In this document: positions 50,024 through 61,100 of the stretch, piece by piece
Position numbering within the stretch: position 1 is the stretch's first letter
Layout: each line of letters starts with the position of its first letter
DNA from: Flavobacterium restrictum
GTDB lineage: Bacteria > Bacteroidota > Bacteroidia > Flavobacteriales > Flavobacteriaceae
Reading direction: 5' to 3'
Assembly (NCBI RefSeq): GCF_007097245.1
Contig: NZ_VJZT01000005.1
Coordinates: forward strand, 62,001-126,000
DNA length: 64,000 bases
The notes under the pieces: model-generated
What the model saw: only the letters and a program-made list of their open reading frames with translations
Databases searched by the model: none
Told to the model about the DNA's origin: nothing
Made by a program: the position numbers and the translations under genes

Positions 50024-51106
50024 ATGAGCCTTACAAAACACAATTGGACAAAAGACGAAATTATCGCAATCTACAACAAACCCTTAATGGATTTGCTTTA
50101 TGAAGCTGCCACAATACACCGCGAACAACACGATCCAAACGTAGTTCAGGTTTCGACTTTATTGTCTATAAAAACAGGTGGATGTCCAGAGGATTGTGGT
50201 TATTGTCCACAAGCTGCGCGCTACCACACCGAAATTGAAGGCAATGATTTAATGTCTGTAAGTCAAGTAAAAGCCCAAGCTTTGAGAGCAAAATCTAGTG
50301 GTTCGTCACGAGTTTGTATGGGTGCAGCTTGGCGAAATGTAAAAGATGGGCCTGAATTTGATCAAGTTCTTGAAATGGTTCGCACCATTAACAAACTGGA
50401 TATGGAGGTGTGTTGTACTTTAGGTATGATTACCGAAAATCAAGCACACCGCTTGGCCGAAGCTGGTTTGTATGCCTATAATCATAATTTAGACACCTCC
50501 GAAGAATATTATAAGGAAGTTATTTCGACTCGCGGTTTTGAAGACCGTTTGCAAACTATAGAAAATGTTAGGAAAACCAATGTTACCGTTTGTAGCGGCG
50601 GTATAATAGGAATGGGCGAAAGCATTGAAGACCGTGCAGGTATGCTCGTGGCGCTTTCTACCTTAAATCCGCAACCAGAATCCGTTCCAATTAATGCACT
50701 TGTTGCCGTTGAAGGAACCCCAATGGAAGAAGAAAAACCTGTAGAAATTTGGGAAATGATTCGAATGGTGGCAACTACCCGAATTATTATGCCCGAAACT
50801 CAAGTGCGTTTATCAGCTGGCAGAATGAATATGAGTCGCGAAGGACAAGCGATGTGCTTTTTTGCTGGTGCCAATTCTATTTTTGCTGGTGACAAACTCC
50901 TTACAACGCCAAATCCTGATGTAAATGACGACATGAAAATGTTCGAAATGCTTGGTTTAAAACCTCAAAAACCGTTTATAAAAATCATGCAACCCGAAAC
51001 GGTTGAAGCAGCCGATTCGCAATTTGTACCACTTGGCGAAAAACCAAAATGGTCGAGACCTAATCATACAATCGAGAGAAATCTAGAAGCATCTGTCAAG
51101 AAATAA
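50024..51106 (+). CDS. bioB: Biotin synthase
   Basis: 360 residues, a radical SAM enzyme inserting sulfur into dethiobiotin. The radical cluster motif is GGCPEDCGYCPQ (residues ~51-62). The conserved YNHNLDTSEEYY and LSAGRMNMSREGQAMCFFAGANSIF follow, with the end KPKWSRPNHTIERN. I use ATG 50024 (MSLTKHNWTKDEI), which matches the family start. The promoter lies inside the longer reading frame that begins at 49952. No other bio genes are adjacent. Confidence 0.96.
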   Translation: MSLTKHNWTKDEIIAIYNKPLMDLLYEAATIHREQHDPNVVQVSTLLSIKTGGCPEDCGYCPQAARYHTEIEGNDLMSVSQVKAQALRAKSSGSSRVCMGAAWRNVKDGPEFDQVLEMVRTINKLDMEVCCTLGMITENQAHRLAEAGLYAYNHNLDTSEEYYKEVISTRGFEDRLQTIENVRKTNVTVCSGGIIGMGESIEDRAGMLVALSTLNPQPESVPINALVAVEGTPMEEEKPVEIWEMIRMVATTRIIMPETQVRLSAGRMNMSREGQAMCFFAGANSIFAGDKLLTTPNPDVNDDMKMFEMLGLKPQKPFIKIMQPETVEAADSQFVPLGEKPKWSRPNHTIERNLEASVKK

Positions 51107-51130
51107 TATTCAATTATTTAAACTTATATC

Positions 51131-51165
51131 ATCCCATTTTGCTTGTTTGCAAAATGGGATTATTT
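51131..51165 (+). terminator. Terminator after bioB
   Basis: ATCCCATTTTGC (51131-51142) and GCAAAATGGGAT (51149-51160) form a 12-bp perfect stem with a TTGTTT loop, followed by a T-rich stretch. Confidence 0.75.
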
Positions 51166-51220
51166 TATAAAAACCTTGGCTTAAACGGAGTACAGGTTAT
51201 TACACGTTTTTTTAAAAACA

Positions 51221-51257
51221 AAAATCCCCAAATTTCGATTGAAACTTGGGGATTTTT
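51221..51257 (-). terminator. Terminator after the THC0290_0291 family gene
   Basis: AAAATCCCCAA (51221-51231) pairs with TTGGGGATTTT (51246-51256). On the minus strand it ends in a T-run. It lies 15 nt after the stop at 51272. Confidence 0.75.
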
Positions 51258-51271
51258 ATATGTTATTTTTT

Positions 51272-52072
51272 TTATTCTAAATAGTAGATGTAACCAACAT
51301 TAAACCAAACCAACCAATCGTTTGTTTTGTTTTCTTTGTAAATGTTAGGATTTGGATTCAGTCCATCTACCCAGTTGGAAAAAAAGTATTGAAAACGCAT
51401 GTCAACCATTAAATCTTGCATGGGACTTAATTTATATCGAGTTCCTACACTAGTCACAACTGACCAAACCGAACCACTCTCTGTAGAAAATCCATGTGAT
51501 CTCCCATCCGAAGGGGTTAAGTATTTGGGGAAAGTTGTTAAAGGAGTTCCCAGCGGACCTAGAGTTGAAGAGGCTTTGGCATTGTAATAACTAAATTGGC
51601 CACCAAGACTTATAAAAGGTGCCCAGCTTTCGATAGTTGCGGTATAATCGCGTATACTCCAAGGAAAAAACTCCAATTGCATTCCTATATTAGTTAACGA
51701 AGTGCTTCCTCGCATTGCTTTTAATTGTTCTTTTCCAATTGACGGATTTCCTTCAATCCATTGTCCAAAATGTTGTAAATTGGTTTTATTATAGGATATT
51801 TCGGTTCTTAATTTAAAGTGATCATTAAAATAAGTTTCGGGAGTGTAACAGTTACAAGATGCTTTGTATGAAAAATTGAGGTAATGTATTACACCAATTC
51901 CAAAACCAGTATTACCTGCATTGGTTTTAAAATCGTGTCGCTCTCCGTAATCCGATTGGAAAGCAACTGGTCCAATAATGACTCCAACTTCATGAGAAAG
52001 ACCAAATTGCGCCACAGCATGATTGGTAAAACCAAAAAGTAGGACTAAAGTGTAGACTATGTGTTTGAGCAT
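51272..52072 (-). CDS. Outer-membrane beta-barrel protein, THC0290_0291 family
   Basis: About 266 residues. The signal peptide (MLKHIVYTLVLLFGFTNHAVAQ) is followed by alternating amphipathic strands ending in an aromatic C-terminus (NVGYIYYLE), as in outer-membrane barrels. I recognise it as the family named THC0290_0291 in flavobacteria; function unknown. A Cys pair in KASCNCYTPE could form a disulfide. I start at 52072 because this gives a proper signal peptide; the upstream ATG at 52120 adds 16 residues. Confidence 0.8.
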   Translation of the reverse strand: MLKHIVYTLVLLFGFTNHAVAQFGLSHEVGVIIGPVAFQSDYGERHDFKTNAGNTGFGIGVIHYLNFSYKASCNCYTPETYFNDHFKLRTEISYNKTNLQHFGQWIEGNPSIGKEQLKAMRGSTSLTNIGMQLEFFPWSIRDYTATIESWAPFISLGGQFSYYNAKASSTLGPLGTPLTTFPKYLTPSDGRSHGFSTESGSVWSVVTSVGTRYKLSPMQDLMVDMRFQYFFSNWVDGLNPNPNIYKENKTNDWLVWFNVGYIYYLE

Positions 52073-52298
52073 TAGAGGTAATTTTTCGAATATGGACAAA
52101 TATATAAAAACTAGTTTCATAATAAAAAAAAATCAGATTAAATAATAATAAAATCAGACAAATGGAGATTTTAACAAATTTACTATAACGATTTCGTAAA
52201 AAATGCTTCGTAAAAAGCAGAATTATTTGTAAATGCTTAATAAAAAGATAATTCTGCATTTCAAATGAAAATAATCAGTCAATTTTACGTTTAAACTG

Positions 52299-52306
52299 TA
52301 TCTTTG
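52299..52306 (+). promoter_or_regulatory. gdhA -7 promoter element
   Basis: TATCTTTG is a perfect TAnnTTTG match, 46 nt before the ATG at 52353. No clear -33 TTTG. Confidence 0.55.
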
Positions 52307-52352
52307 TATCATTAACGAAAACGTTTTCTTAAACGTTATTAATCCAATAATC

Positions 52353-53696
52353 ATGTCACAAAGTAGTATTACTTTTATCGAAGCGGTTGCCAAAAAAAAC
52401 CCGAACGAGCCGGAATTTATGCAAGCAGTTGTAGAAGTTGCTGAAACGGTAATTCCTTTTATTGAACAAAATAAAAAATACCAAAACAAGATGCTTTTGG
52501 AACGTATGGTCGAATCCGATCGTATTTTTACGTTCAGAGTTACTTGGATTGATGACAAGGGTGATATTCAAGTTAATAGAGGCTATCGCATTCAAATGAA
52601 TTCCGCAATTGGGCCTTACAAAGGAGGATTGCGTTTTCACCCATCGGTAAACTTGAGTATTTTGAAATTTCTTGCTTTTGAGCAAACCTTTAAAAATAGT
52701 TTGACCACATTGCCTATGGGTGGTGGAAAAGGAGGAGCTGATTTTGACCCAAAAGGAAAATCAGATAATGAAGTGATGCGTTTTTGTCAAAGTTTCATGA
52801 CCGAATTGTGCAAACATATAGGCCCAGATACGGATGTTCCTGCTGGAGATATTGGCGTAGGCGGAAGAGAAGTTGGATACCTATTTGGTCAATACAAACG
52901 AATTAGAAATGAATTTACAGGTGTTTTAACTGGGAAAGGAATCTCTTTTGGAGGATCGTTAATACGTCCCGAAGCAACAGGATACGGAGCGGTTTATTTT
53001 GCCCAAAGTATGTTGGCTACCCATGGCGATAGCTTTGAAGGAAAAACAGTAGTGATTTCTGGCTCTGGAAACGTAGCGCAATATGCCGCTCAAAAAGCAA
53101 CTCAATTGGGTGGGAAAGTAGTTACCATGTCAGATTCGGCGGGGTATATTCACGATGCTGACGGAATTGACGCTGCTAAATTAGCGCATATCATGGAAAT
53201 TAAAAACGAATTAAGAGGCCGAATTAGTGATTATACCACCAAATATCCTCACGCTACCTACCACGCAGGAAGTCGTCCTTGGGAAATAAAATGCGATGTA
53301 GCTTTACCTTGTGCCACTCAAAATGAGCTAAATCAAACCGAAGCCACGCTCTTAATAAACAATGGTTGTCGTTGTGTTGCCGAAGGGGCTAACATGCCAA
53401 CAACTCCCGAGGCTGTTCATGCTTTTCAAAACGCAAAAATACTTTTTGCCCCCGGAAAAGCCTCAAATGCTGGTGGTGTGGCCACTTCTGGTTTAGAAAT
53501 GTCTCAAAATTCCTTGCGCTTGAGTTGGACCGCCGAAGAGGTGGATGAAAAACTCAAAAGCATTATGTTAAACATTCATGCTTCTTGCGTAAAATATGGC
53601 ACAGATGATTCTGGTTATGTTGATTATGTAAAAGGTGCCAATATTGCTGGTTTTGTAAAAGTGGCCGATGCTATGTTAGCTCAAGGCGTCGTATAA
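52353..53696 (+). CDS. gdhA: Glutamate dehydrogenase (NADP-type)
   Basis: 447 residues, the hexameric enzyme making glutamate from 2-oxoglutarate and ammonium. The substrate site is KGGLRFHPSVNLSILK, the catalytic lysine is in PMGGGKGGADFDPKG (residue ~126) and the cofactor-binding loop is VVISGSGNVAQYAA. Length and the N-terminal region fit the anabolic NADPH-dependent class. Single gene with its own promoter and terminator. Confidence 0.96.
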   Translation: MSQSSITFIEAVAKKNPNEPEFMQAVVEVAETVIPFIEQNKKYQNKMLLERMVESDRIFTFRVTWIDDKGDIQVNRGYRIQMNSAIGPYKGGLRFHPSVNLSILKFLAFEQTFKNSLTTLPMGGGKGGADFDPKGKSDNEVMRFCQSFMTELCKHIGPDTDVPAGDIGVGGREVGYLFGQYKRIRNEFTGVLTGKGISFGGSLIRPEATGYGAVYFAQSMLATHGDSFEGKTVVISGSGNVAQYAAQKATQLGGKVVTMSDSAGYIHDADGIDAAKLAHIMEIKNELRGRISDYTTKYPHATYHAGSRPWEIKCDVALPCATQNELNQTEATLLINNGCRCVAEGANMPTTPEAVHAFQNAKILFAPGKASNAGGVATSGLEMSQNSLRLSWTAEEVDEKLKSIMLNIHASCVKYGTDDSGYVDYVKGANIAGFVKVADAMLAQGVV

Positions 53697-53715
53697 TTCT
53701 TTTTTAGTTTTTTGT

Positions 53716-53764
53716 AATGCTTTCTAATGTGTTCTTTTGGGACTATTTAGAAAGCATTTTTTTA
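53716..53764 (+). terminator. Terminator after gdhA
   Basis: AATGCTTTCTAA (53716-53727) and TTAGAAAGCATT (53747-53758) form a 12-bp stem with a 19-nt loop, followed by a T-run. Confidence 0.8.
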
Positions 53765-53801
53765 TTTGAATAGAACAAAATTCAAATTCTTTCGTTTGTA
53801 G

Positions 53802-53809
53802 TATATTTG
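53802..53809 (+). promoter_or_regulatory. porZ -7 promoter element
   Basis: TATATTTG followed by TGAACC matches TAnnTTTG, 22 nt before the ATG at 53832. Confidence 0.5.
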
Positions 53810-53831
53810 TGAACCAATTGTAGTATAAAAA

Positions 53832-56129
53832 ATGAAAAAAAAGTGTTTCTATATTTTATTTTTAATCCTTGTCCAAAGTAGTTTTGCGCAAAGTAATTTG
53901 GTCTGGAAAGGTTATTTTTCGTACACCGAAATCAAAGACCTTTCGGAGGATGCTACCACAGTATTTGCCGCTTCAGAGAATGCTTTGTTTTCTAAAAATA
54001 CGTCTACAAGTAGCATTAAAACAACCAATACTATTGATGGACTTTCGGGGGAAACGATTTCGGCTTTGTACCACAGCAACACCGTAAACAAAACACTGAT
54101 TGGTTACGAAAACGGGTTGATGATTGTCATTAACGAGGCCGATGGAACAATGCTCAATGTGGTAGACATCATCAATAAACAACTCCCAGCAAACATAAAA
54201 AAAATCAATCATTTCATGGAGAAAGACGGAATTGTTTATGTTTCCTGCGACTTTGGAATAGTTCAATTTAATCTCACCACCTTGCTTTTTGGCGACACCT
54301 ATTTCATTGGCGACAGCGGCAAAGAAACCAGTGTTAAACAAACCGCAGTCTATAACGGTTTTATTTATGCAGCCACCGAAACGGGTATTCGTAGTGCCGA
54401 TTTTTCGAATAAAAACCTAATCGATTACAAACAGTGGGCTGTAATAAGTCCTGGTAGTTGGTCCAGTATTGAAACTTTTGGAACAGCGCTAATTGCCATT
54501 AATTCAGCAGGATTAGTTCAAAAATACGCGTCAAATGCTTTTAGTACAGTGGCAACACTAGGACAAGCGGCACAAGATATGCGGGCAAAATCAAATTATT
54601 TATTGGTGACAACCGCTTCAAAAGTTTTGGTGTACAACCAGCAAATGATTTTGGTACTGCAAATAAACAACAGTCAAATTCCCGATGTAGTTCCTAGTTT
54701 TTCATGTGCCACTGTTTTAAATGATGTGGTATATATAGGAACACAAGAAAACGGCTTGTTCTCTACAGCACTGGCCTCGGGTACGGTTTTCGAAAACGAC
54801 ACACCCAGTGGCCCTTCCCGAAATAATATTTTTGCACTGCAAACAACAACCACTTTTCTTTGGGCGGTTTATGGAGGCTATTTGGGTAGTTACAATCCGT
54901 ATGGGTATAATGGAACTGGCCCTAACTCCTATGGAATAAGCAAATTTAGCGATGCCGGTTGGCTCAATATTCCCTATTCTAAAGTTTTTGGAGCCAAATC
55001 AATTTCTAGAATTACCATTAATCCTAATAACGAGAAGCAAGTATATGCCAGTTCTTTTTTTTCGGGCTTGGTGAAAATTGAAGACGATATTCCGACCTTT
55101 TTATACAATCAAACCAATAGCGGTTTAGAATCGATTTCATTTCTTGGTCCTAATTATATCGATGTGCGTATCAACGGTGCCGCTTTTGATAAATCAGGCA
55201 ACCTTTGGCTCAACAACAGTCTTATAGAAAAAGGGTTGAAAGTCTTGAAAACTAATGGACAATGGCAAAGTTTCTCGTTGAACAGCATTTTGGACAAAAG
55301 TATAGATGCGAGTATGGGTCGCCTCATTATTGATAAAAATGACACCAAATGGTGGTGTACCAATACTGATGGTTTAATAGCTTACAATGAGTCTATTAAT
55401 AAGTTCAAAAAAATAAATTTTGGTCCTGACAAAGGTAATTTACCAACAACCAATGTGAGAGCTATTGCTGTTGATAACAGGAATCAGCTCTGGATAGGAA
55501 CCACCAAAGGACTTCGTGTTTTATCAAATATAGGTGATTTCTTGACCGAAGATCAAATGACTACTTCCTCCATAATTATTCTAGAAGATAATTTGGCTCA
55601 AGAATTACTGTACGAACAATTTATTACTGATATTGTGGTCGATGGCGCCAATAATAAATGGATTGGAACGGCTGATTCGGGCGTGTTTTTGGTTTCGGCA
55701 AATGGACAAGAAACCAAATACCATTTCACTACCAAAAATTCGCCACTGCCTAGTAATTTGATTAATGATATCGATATTAATTCGGCTACGGGAGAAGTTT
55801 TTATCGCTACGGACAAAGGAATGATTTCCTTCAAAGGAGTTTCGACTGCGGCGAGTGCCGATTTGAGTAACGTGTATGTGTATCCGAATCCTGTTCGCCC
55901 CGAGTTTGATGGAACTGTAAAAATCACAGGATTGCTCAACAAAGCCAATGTAAAGATTACCGATATCGAAGGAAATTTAGTATACGAAACCATTTCCGAA
56001 GGGGGAACAATCGAGTGGGACACCACAGCTTTTGGCAAATACAAAGTCGCTTCGGGAGTGTATATGATTTTTATATCGGCACAAGACGGAATTGAAACCA
56101 AAGTCAAAAAAGTGATGATTATTAGGTAA
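53832..56129 (+). CDS. porZ: Type IX secretion protein PorZ (beta-propeller, sorting domain)
   Basis: 765 residues exported to the cell surface. A signal peptide (MKKKCFYILFLILVQSSFAQ) is followed by two seven-bladed propeller-like regions (residues ~25-330 and ~330-660) with two-component-regulator propeller repeats such as NQLWIGTTKGLRVL. The C-terminal sorting domain (~675-765) shows YVYPNPVRPEFDG and ends KKVMIIR. In Porphyromonas, PorZ belongs to the attachment complex with PorU, PorV and PorQ, which joins cargo to lipopolysaccharide. A generic propeller protein with a sorting signal is the alternative. Confidence 0.85.
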   Translation: MKKKCFYILFLILVQSSFAQSNLVWKGYFSYTEIKDLSEDATTVFAASENALFSKNTSTSSIKTTNTIDGLSGETISALYHSNTVNKTLIGYENGLMIVINEADGTMLNVVDIINKQLPANIKKINHFMEKDGIVYVSCDFGIVQFNLTTLLFGDTYFIGDSGKETSVKQTAVYNGFIYAATETGIRSADFSNKNLIDYKQWAVISPGSWSSIETFGTALIAINSAGLVQKYASNAFSTVATLGQAAQDMRAKSNYLLVTTASKVLVYNQQMILVLQINNSQIPDVVPSFSCATVLNDVVYIGTQENGLFSTALASGTVFENDTPSGPSRNNIFALQTTTTFLWAVYGGYLGSYNPYGYNGTGPNSYGISKFSDAGWLNIPYSKVFGAKSISRITINPNNEKQVYASSFFSGLVKIEDDIPTFLYNQTNSGLESISFLGPNYIDVRINGAAFDKSGNLWLNNSLIEKGLKVLKTNGQWQSFSLNSILDKSIDASMGRLIIDKNDTKWWCTNTDGLIAYNESINKFKKINFGPDKGNLPTTNVRAIAVDNRNQLWIGTTKGLRVLSNIGDFLTEDQMTTSSIIILEDNLAQELLYEQFITDIVVDGANNKWIGTADSGVFLVSANGQETKYHFTTKNSPLPSNLINDIDINSATGEVFIATDKGMISFKGVSTAASADLSNVYVYPNPVRPEFDGTVKITGLLNKANVKITDIEGNLVYETISEGGTIEWDTTAFGKYKVASGVYMIFISAQDGIETKVKKVMIIR

Positions 56130-56165
56130 AATCATATTAAAACAAACCCCACATTCTCACTCCAA

Positions 56166-57188
56166 ATGAATAAAAATTGCTTTGATTTCCTCCGAATGTT
56201 TTTTTCGGTAACCATTCTGTTAGCACATTTGGGAGAACTTTCGCAACATAAAAGTTTCGAATTTTTACACCGTATTGCCAATTCAACTATCGCCGTGCAG
56301 GGTTTTTTTATAATTAGTGGTTTTCTTGTTGCCAAAAGTTACACCAATACGCCCTCGCTAAAAAACTATTTTATAAAAAGAGCCAAACGAATTGTACCCG
56401 CTTACGTTTTCTTGCTTTTTTTTACTGTTTTGGCACTTTCTTTTTTCAGCCAAGTATCGGCTTTGGATTATTTTTCAAGTAGTGAAACCTATGCGTATTT
56501 AGGGTGGAATCTTTTCTTTTTTAATTTTATGCATCCTTGTTTGCCTGGGCTTTTTACGGGCAATCTTTTGTGTGCCGTAAACGGTTCGTTGTGGACTTTG
56601 AAAATAGAAGAAGGTTTTTACGTCCTGTTGCCGTTTCTTTTTTATGTGCTGCATAAAATAAAGAAACCCTTTGTTGTACTTTTTACGCTCTATTTTTTGT
56701 CCTTGTTGTATTGGTATGTCATGGAAGATTTTTTTAATAAGCCATTACTCGCCAAACAATTGCCGGGTTATTTGGCTTATTTTGTGGTAGGAATTTATTT
56801 GTATTTGAATATCGAAAAGGTGTTAAAACACAAAGTAAAGTTGTTTTTGATAGCCGTTGTTGCTTTTGTAATTGCTAATTATTTTACCTTGCCAATCGAT
56901 GTTGTGCATCCTGCAGCTTTTGGAACGGGATTGATAATTGCGGCTTTTAGTTTGCCTTTTCTAAATAATTTTGGCAAATACGGTGATTTTACGTACGGAA
57001 TTTACATTTATCATTTTCCTATAATTCAGCTTTTTCGGCAGTACAATCTATTCGAAAAGTACAATCCAATTCTAATGGCGATTGGCGTTAGCATACTTAC
57101 AATTTTGTTGGCCGTTTTTTCATGGTATGGTATTGAAAAACGATTTTTAGACCGATACAAAAAAGGGATTTCTCCTATTTTATCTTAA
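56166..57188 (+). CDS. Acyltransferase 3 family membrane protein
   Basis: 340 residues with about ten helices. Family motifs are the N-terminal FDFLRMFFSVTILLAHLGEL and NGSLWTLKIEEGFYVLLPF. It probably O-acetylates an extracellular or periplasmic glycan, similar to OafA-type enzymes, though no SGNH domain is fused. recO starts 6 nt after its stop, so they may be co-transcribed without a functional link. Confidence 0.88.
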   Translation: MNKNCFDFLRMFFSVTILLAHLGELSQHKSFEFLHRIANSTIAVQGFFIISGFLVAKSYTNTPSLKNYFIKRAKRIVPAYVFLLFFTVLALSFFSQVSALDYFSSSETYAYLGWNLFFFNFMHPCLPGLFTGNLLCAVNGSLWTLKIEEGFYVLLPFLFYVLHKIKKPFVVLFTLYFLSLLYWYVMEDFFNKPLLAKQLPGYLAYFVVGIYLYLNIEKVLKHKVKLFLIAVVAFVIANYFTLPIDVVHPAAFGTGLIIAAFSLPFLNNFGKYGDFTYGIYIYHFPIIQLFRQYNLFEKYNPILMAIGVSILTILLAVFSWYGIEKRFLDRYKKGISPILS

Positions 57189-57194
57189 TTTTTT

Positions 57195-57908
57195 ATGCAA
57201 ATCAAAACCAAAGCAATCGTAATTTCGGCTTTAAAATACCAAGAAAAAAGCTTGATTGTCAAGTGTTTTACGCTTTCGAGTGGTTTAAAAACCTATTTTG
57301 TTCGCGATGCTTTTTCGTCCAGAAAATCAAGTCAAAAAATCGCTTATTTTCAACCCTTATCGATTCTTGAAATCGAAGCCGTTCATATAAATAAAGGCAC
57401 TTTGGAGAATTTTAAAGAAATAAAACTTGCCGTTCCTTTTCAATCCATTCCTACAAATATTGTAAAAAGTACCATTGTATTATTCATTTCCGAAATCTTG
57501 CACCATTCCATTCACGAGGAAGAAAAAAATGAATCCTTATTTACCTTTCTCGAAACGGCCTTGTTGTGGTTGGATCATCACGACGAAATTGCTAATTTTC
57601 ACCTTATATTGTTGCTGGAAACGACCAAATATCTTGGTTTTTATCCTGATGTTTCGGACATTGATATGCCTTTTTTCGAAATGACCGAAGGTGTTTTCAC
57701 GCCCTTCCACGCCATTAGTTCGCTCACGGAACACGAAAGCAATTTGTTCAAAAAACTCATTGGATTGAAATTTGAAAACGACAAAAAAACATTCCACGTC
57801 ATTGAAAGACAATTGCTATTGAAAATTTTAATTGACTATTATAGTTTTCATCTCGATGGTTTCAAAAGACCCAAATCAGTGGAGGTTTTAGCCGCTGTTT
57901 TTTCTTAA
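57195..57908 (+). CDS. recO: DNA repair protein RecO
   Basis: 237 residues. The N-terminal OB fold shows KAIVISALKYQEKSLIVKCF, then GLKTYFVRD. The C-terminal part is helical. RecO anneals single strands and, with RecR, loads RecA on gaps. The zinc finger cysteines found in some RecO proteins are not present, as is common in Bacteroidetes. Confidence 0.92.
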   Translation: MQIKTKAIVISALKYQEKSLIVKCFTLSSGLKTYFVRDAFSSRKSSQKIAYFQPLSILEIEAVHINKGTLENFKEIKLAVPFQSIPTNIVKSTIVLFISEILHHSIHEEEKNESLFTFLETALLWLDHHDEIANFHLILLLETTKYLGFYPDVSDIDMPFFEMTEGVFTPFHAISSLTEHESNLFKKLIGLKFENDKKTFHVIERQLLLKILIDYYSFHLDGFKRPKSVEVLAAVFS

Positions 57909-58037
57909 AAATAGTAGCCATAAAGACCCAATATTCGATACTTTTTTTGTTTTAATCGGTTTTTTCAGGAACTATTTCCCTTTCAATAACGCTCATTTGC
58001 CTTTGTGCAGTAGTGGTTTTGTGGCCAACAAAAACTC

Positions 58038-58078
58038 CTAATTCATAACTTCTAATTCATAACTATTTCTTACTTTCG
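58038..58078 (+). promoter_or_regulatory. ileS promoter with a 13-bp direct repeat
   Basis: CTAATTCATAACT occurs at 58038-58050 and again at 58052-58064. It is followed by the -7 box TACTTTCG (58071-58078) and CACCACG. The repeat spans the -33 to -15 zone and may be a regulator site or a simple duplication. No T-box-like leader is visible; only about 20 nt separate the expected transcription start from the ATG. Confidence 0.5.
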
Positions 58079-58102
58079 CACCACGATTAAGAAAAGGATA
58101 AA

Positions 58103-61100
58103 ATGAGCACAAAATTTACTGAATACAAAGGACTTGACTTACCAACAGTAGCATCAGAAGTACTAGATTTTTGGAAAGAAAAAAACATATTTGAGAAGAG
58201 CGTAACCACGCGCGAAGGCAGTACGCCATTCGTTTTTTTTGAAGGTCCGCCTTCGGCAAATGGATTGCCCGGAATTCACCACGTGATGGCGCGTGCGATT
58301 AAAGATATTTTTTGCCGATATAAAACTCAAAAAGGATTCCAAGTAAAGCGTAAAGCAGGCTGGGATACCCACGGATTGCCTGTAGAATTAGGTACTGAAG
58401 CCGCATTAGGCATTACCAAAGAAGATATAGGAAAAACCATTTCCATAGAAGAATACAACGAAGCCTGCAAGAAAACGGTAATGCGCTACACCGATGTGTG
58501 GAACGATTTGACCGAAAAAATGGGGTATTGGGTCGACATGGAAGATCCCTATATTACCTACAAATCCAAGTACATGGAAACCGTTTGGTGGATTTTGAAA
58601 CAAATCTACAACAAGGATTTGATGTACAAAGGCTACACCATTCAGCCGTATTCGCCAAAAGCAGGAACAGGATTATCGTCACATGAAGTGAACCAACCGG
58701 GAAGTTATCGTGATGTAACGGATACCACTATTGTTGCTCAATTCAAAGCATTAAACGAAACTTTGCCGAGTTTTCTTCAAGGTTTTGGTGATATTCATAT
58801 CTTGGCTTGGACGACAACACCTTGGACTCTGCCTTCCAACACGGCATTGACTGTTGGTCCAAAAATTGATTATGTTGTAGTAGCAACTTTCAATCAATAT
58901 ACTTTTCGACCTGTCAAAGTGATTTTGGCTAAAAACTTGGTTGGAAAACAATTTGGAAAAGGTTTTTTCGCCAGTTCCGAAGCTTCGGATTTTGAAAATT
59001 TTAAAAAGGGCGACAAGAAGATTCCCTATCAGATTTTGGCAGAAGCCAAAGGTGCTGATTTAGTTGGAATTCGTTACGAACAATTGATGCCATTGACTTT
59101 GCCGTACCAAAATCCAGAAAATGCTTTTAGAGTCATTGCTGGAGATTTTGTAACCACCGAAGACGGAACTGGAATTGTACATACTTCGCCTACATTTGGT
59201 GCTGATGATGCCAAAGTGGCCAAAGAAGCCGTTCCAGAAATCCCACCAATGTTGGTTCTTGACGAAAACGGAACACCCGTTCCACTGGTAGATTTACAAG
59301 GAAAATTCATTGACGGTTTAGGTAGTTATTCCGGAAAATACGTTAAAAATGAATATTACAACGAGGGAGAAGCACCAGAACGCTCCGCCGATGTGGAAAT
59401 TGCAATTCAATTAAAGGAAGAAAATAAAGCCTTCAAAGTAGAGAAATACGTCCACAGTTACCCACATTGCTGGAGAACAGATAAGCCTATTTTGTATTAT
59501 CCTCTGGATTCTTGGTTTATAAAAATTACCGAAGTTCGGGATCGAATGTTCGAATTGAACGAAACCATCAACTGGAAACCAAAAGCCACTGGAGAAGGTC
59601 GTTTTGGGAATTGGTTAAAAAATGCCAACGACTGGAATTTATCCCGTTCTCGTTTTTGGGGAATTCCATTGCCAATTTGGAGAACCGAGGATAAACAAGA
59701 AGAAATTTTAATTGGTTCGGTAGAAGAATTATACAATGAAATCGAAAAATCTATTGCGGCAGGTTTTCAAACTACAAATCCTTTCAAAGGTTTCGAAATT
59801 GGAAACATGAGCGAAGCCAACTATGATTTGATTGATTTGCATAAAAATGTAGTCGATGAAATTACTTTGGTTTCGGCTTCTGGAAAACCAATGCAACGCG
59901 AATCGGATTTGATTGACGTTTGGTTTGATTCTGGTTCCATGCCTTATGCACAATGGCATTATCCTTTTGAAAACAAAGACAAAATAGACGAAAATAAAGA
60001 TTTCCCAGCTGATTTTATTGCCGAAGGTGTGGATCAAACCCGGGGTTGGTTTTATACCTTGCACGCTATTGCCACTTTGGTTTTTGATAAAGTAGCCTAT
60101 AAAAATGTAGTTTCTAATGGTTTGGTTTTGGACAAAAACGGACAAAAAATGTCCAAACGTTTGGGTAATGCTGCTGATCCATTTGAAACCTTAAATGAAT
60201 ACGGCCCAGATGCCACCCGCTGGTACATGATTTCGAATGCGAATCCTTGGGACAACTTGAAATTTGATTTGGAAGGCATTGCCGAGGTGCGTCGTAAATT
60301 CTTTGGAACACTATACAATACCTATTCGTTTTTTAGTTTGTATGCCAATATTGACCAATTTACTTTTGCCGAAGCGGAAATTCCATTACAAGAAAGACCC
60401 GAAATTGACCAATGGATTATCTCGGAATTGAATACCTTGGTCAAAGAGGTGGATGGTTTTTATGCGGATTATGAACCAACGAAAGCCACTCGAGCCATAT
60501 CCGAATTTGTTCAAGAAAACTTGAGCAACTGGTACGTTCGCTTGTGTCGCCGTCGTTTTTGGAAGGGAGAATACGCACAAGATAAAATTGCCGCTTACCA
60601 AACATTATACACCTGTTTGTTAACCATAAGCAAACTTGGTGCGCCTGTTGCGCCGTTCTTTATGGACAAACTTTACAGAGACTTAACGCAAACAACACAA
60701 ACAGAAGAATTTGAGTCGGTACATTTGGCGCAGTTTCCCGTTTCGGTTGAAAACTATGTTAATAAAATGTTAGAGAGCAAAATGCAAAAAGCGCAGACTA
60801 TTTCATCACTCGTTTTATCGCTTCGAAAAAAGGAAATGATTAAGGTGCGTCAGCCGCTGCAAAAGGTAATGATTCCAGTACTTGACGCCAATCAACGTGC
60901 TGAAATTGAAGCTGTTTCAGACCTGATAAAAGCCGAGGTGAACGTGAAGGAAATCGTACTTTTGGACGATGCTTCTGGGATTTTGGTCAAGCAAATAAAA
61001 CCAAATTTTAAGACATTAGGCCCTCGTTTTGGTAAAGATATGGGATTGATTTCCAAGGAAATACAATCATTTACAGCCGAACAAATCAACCAATTAGACA

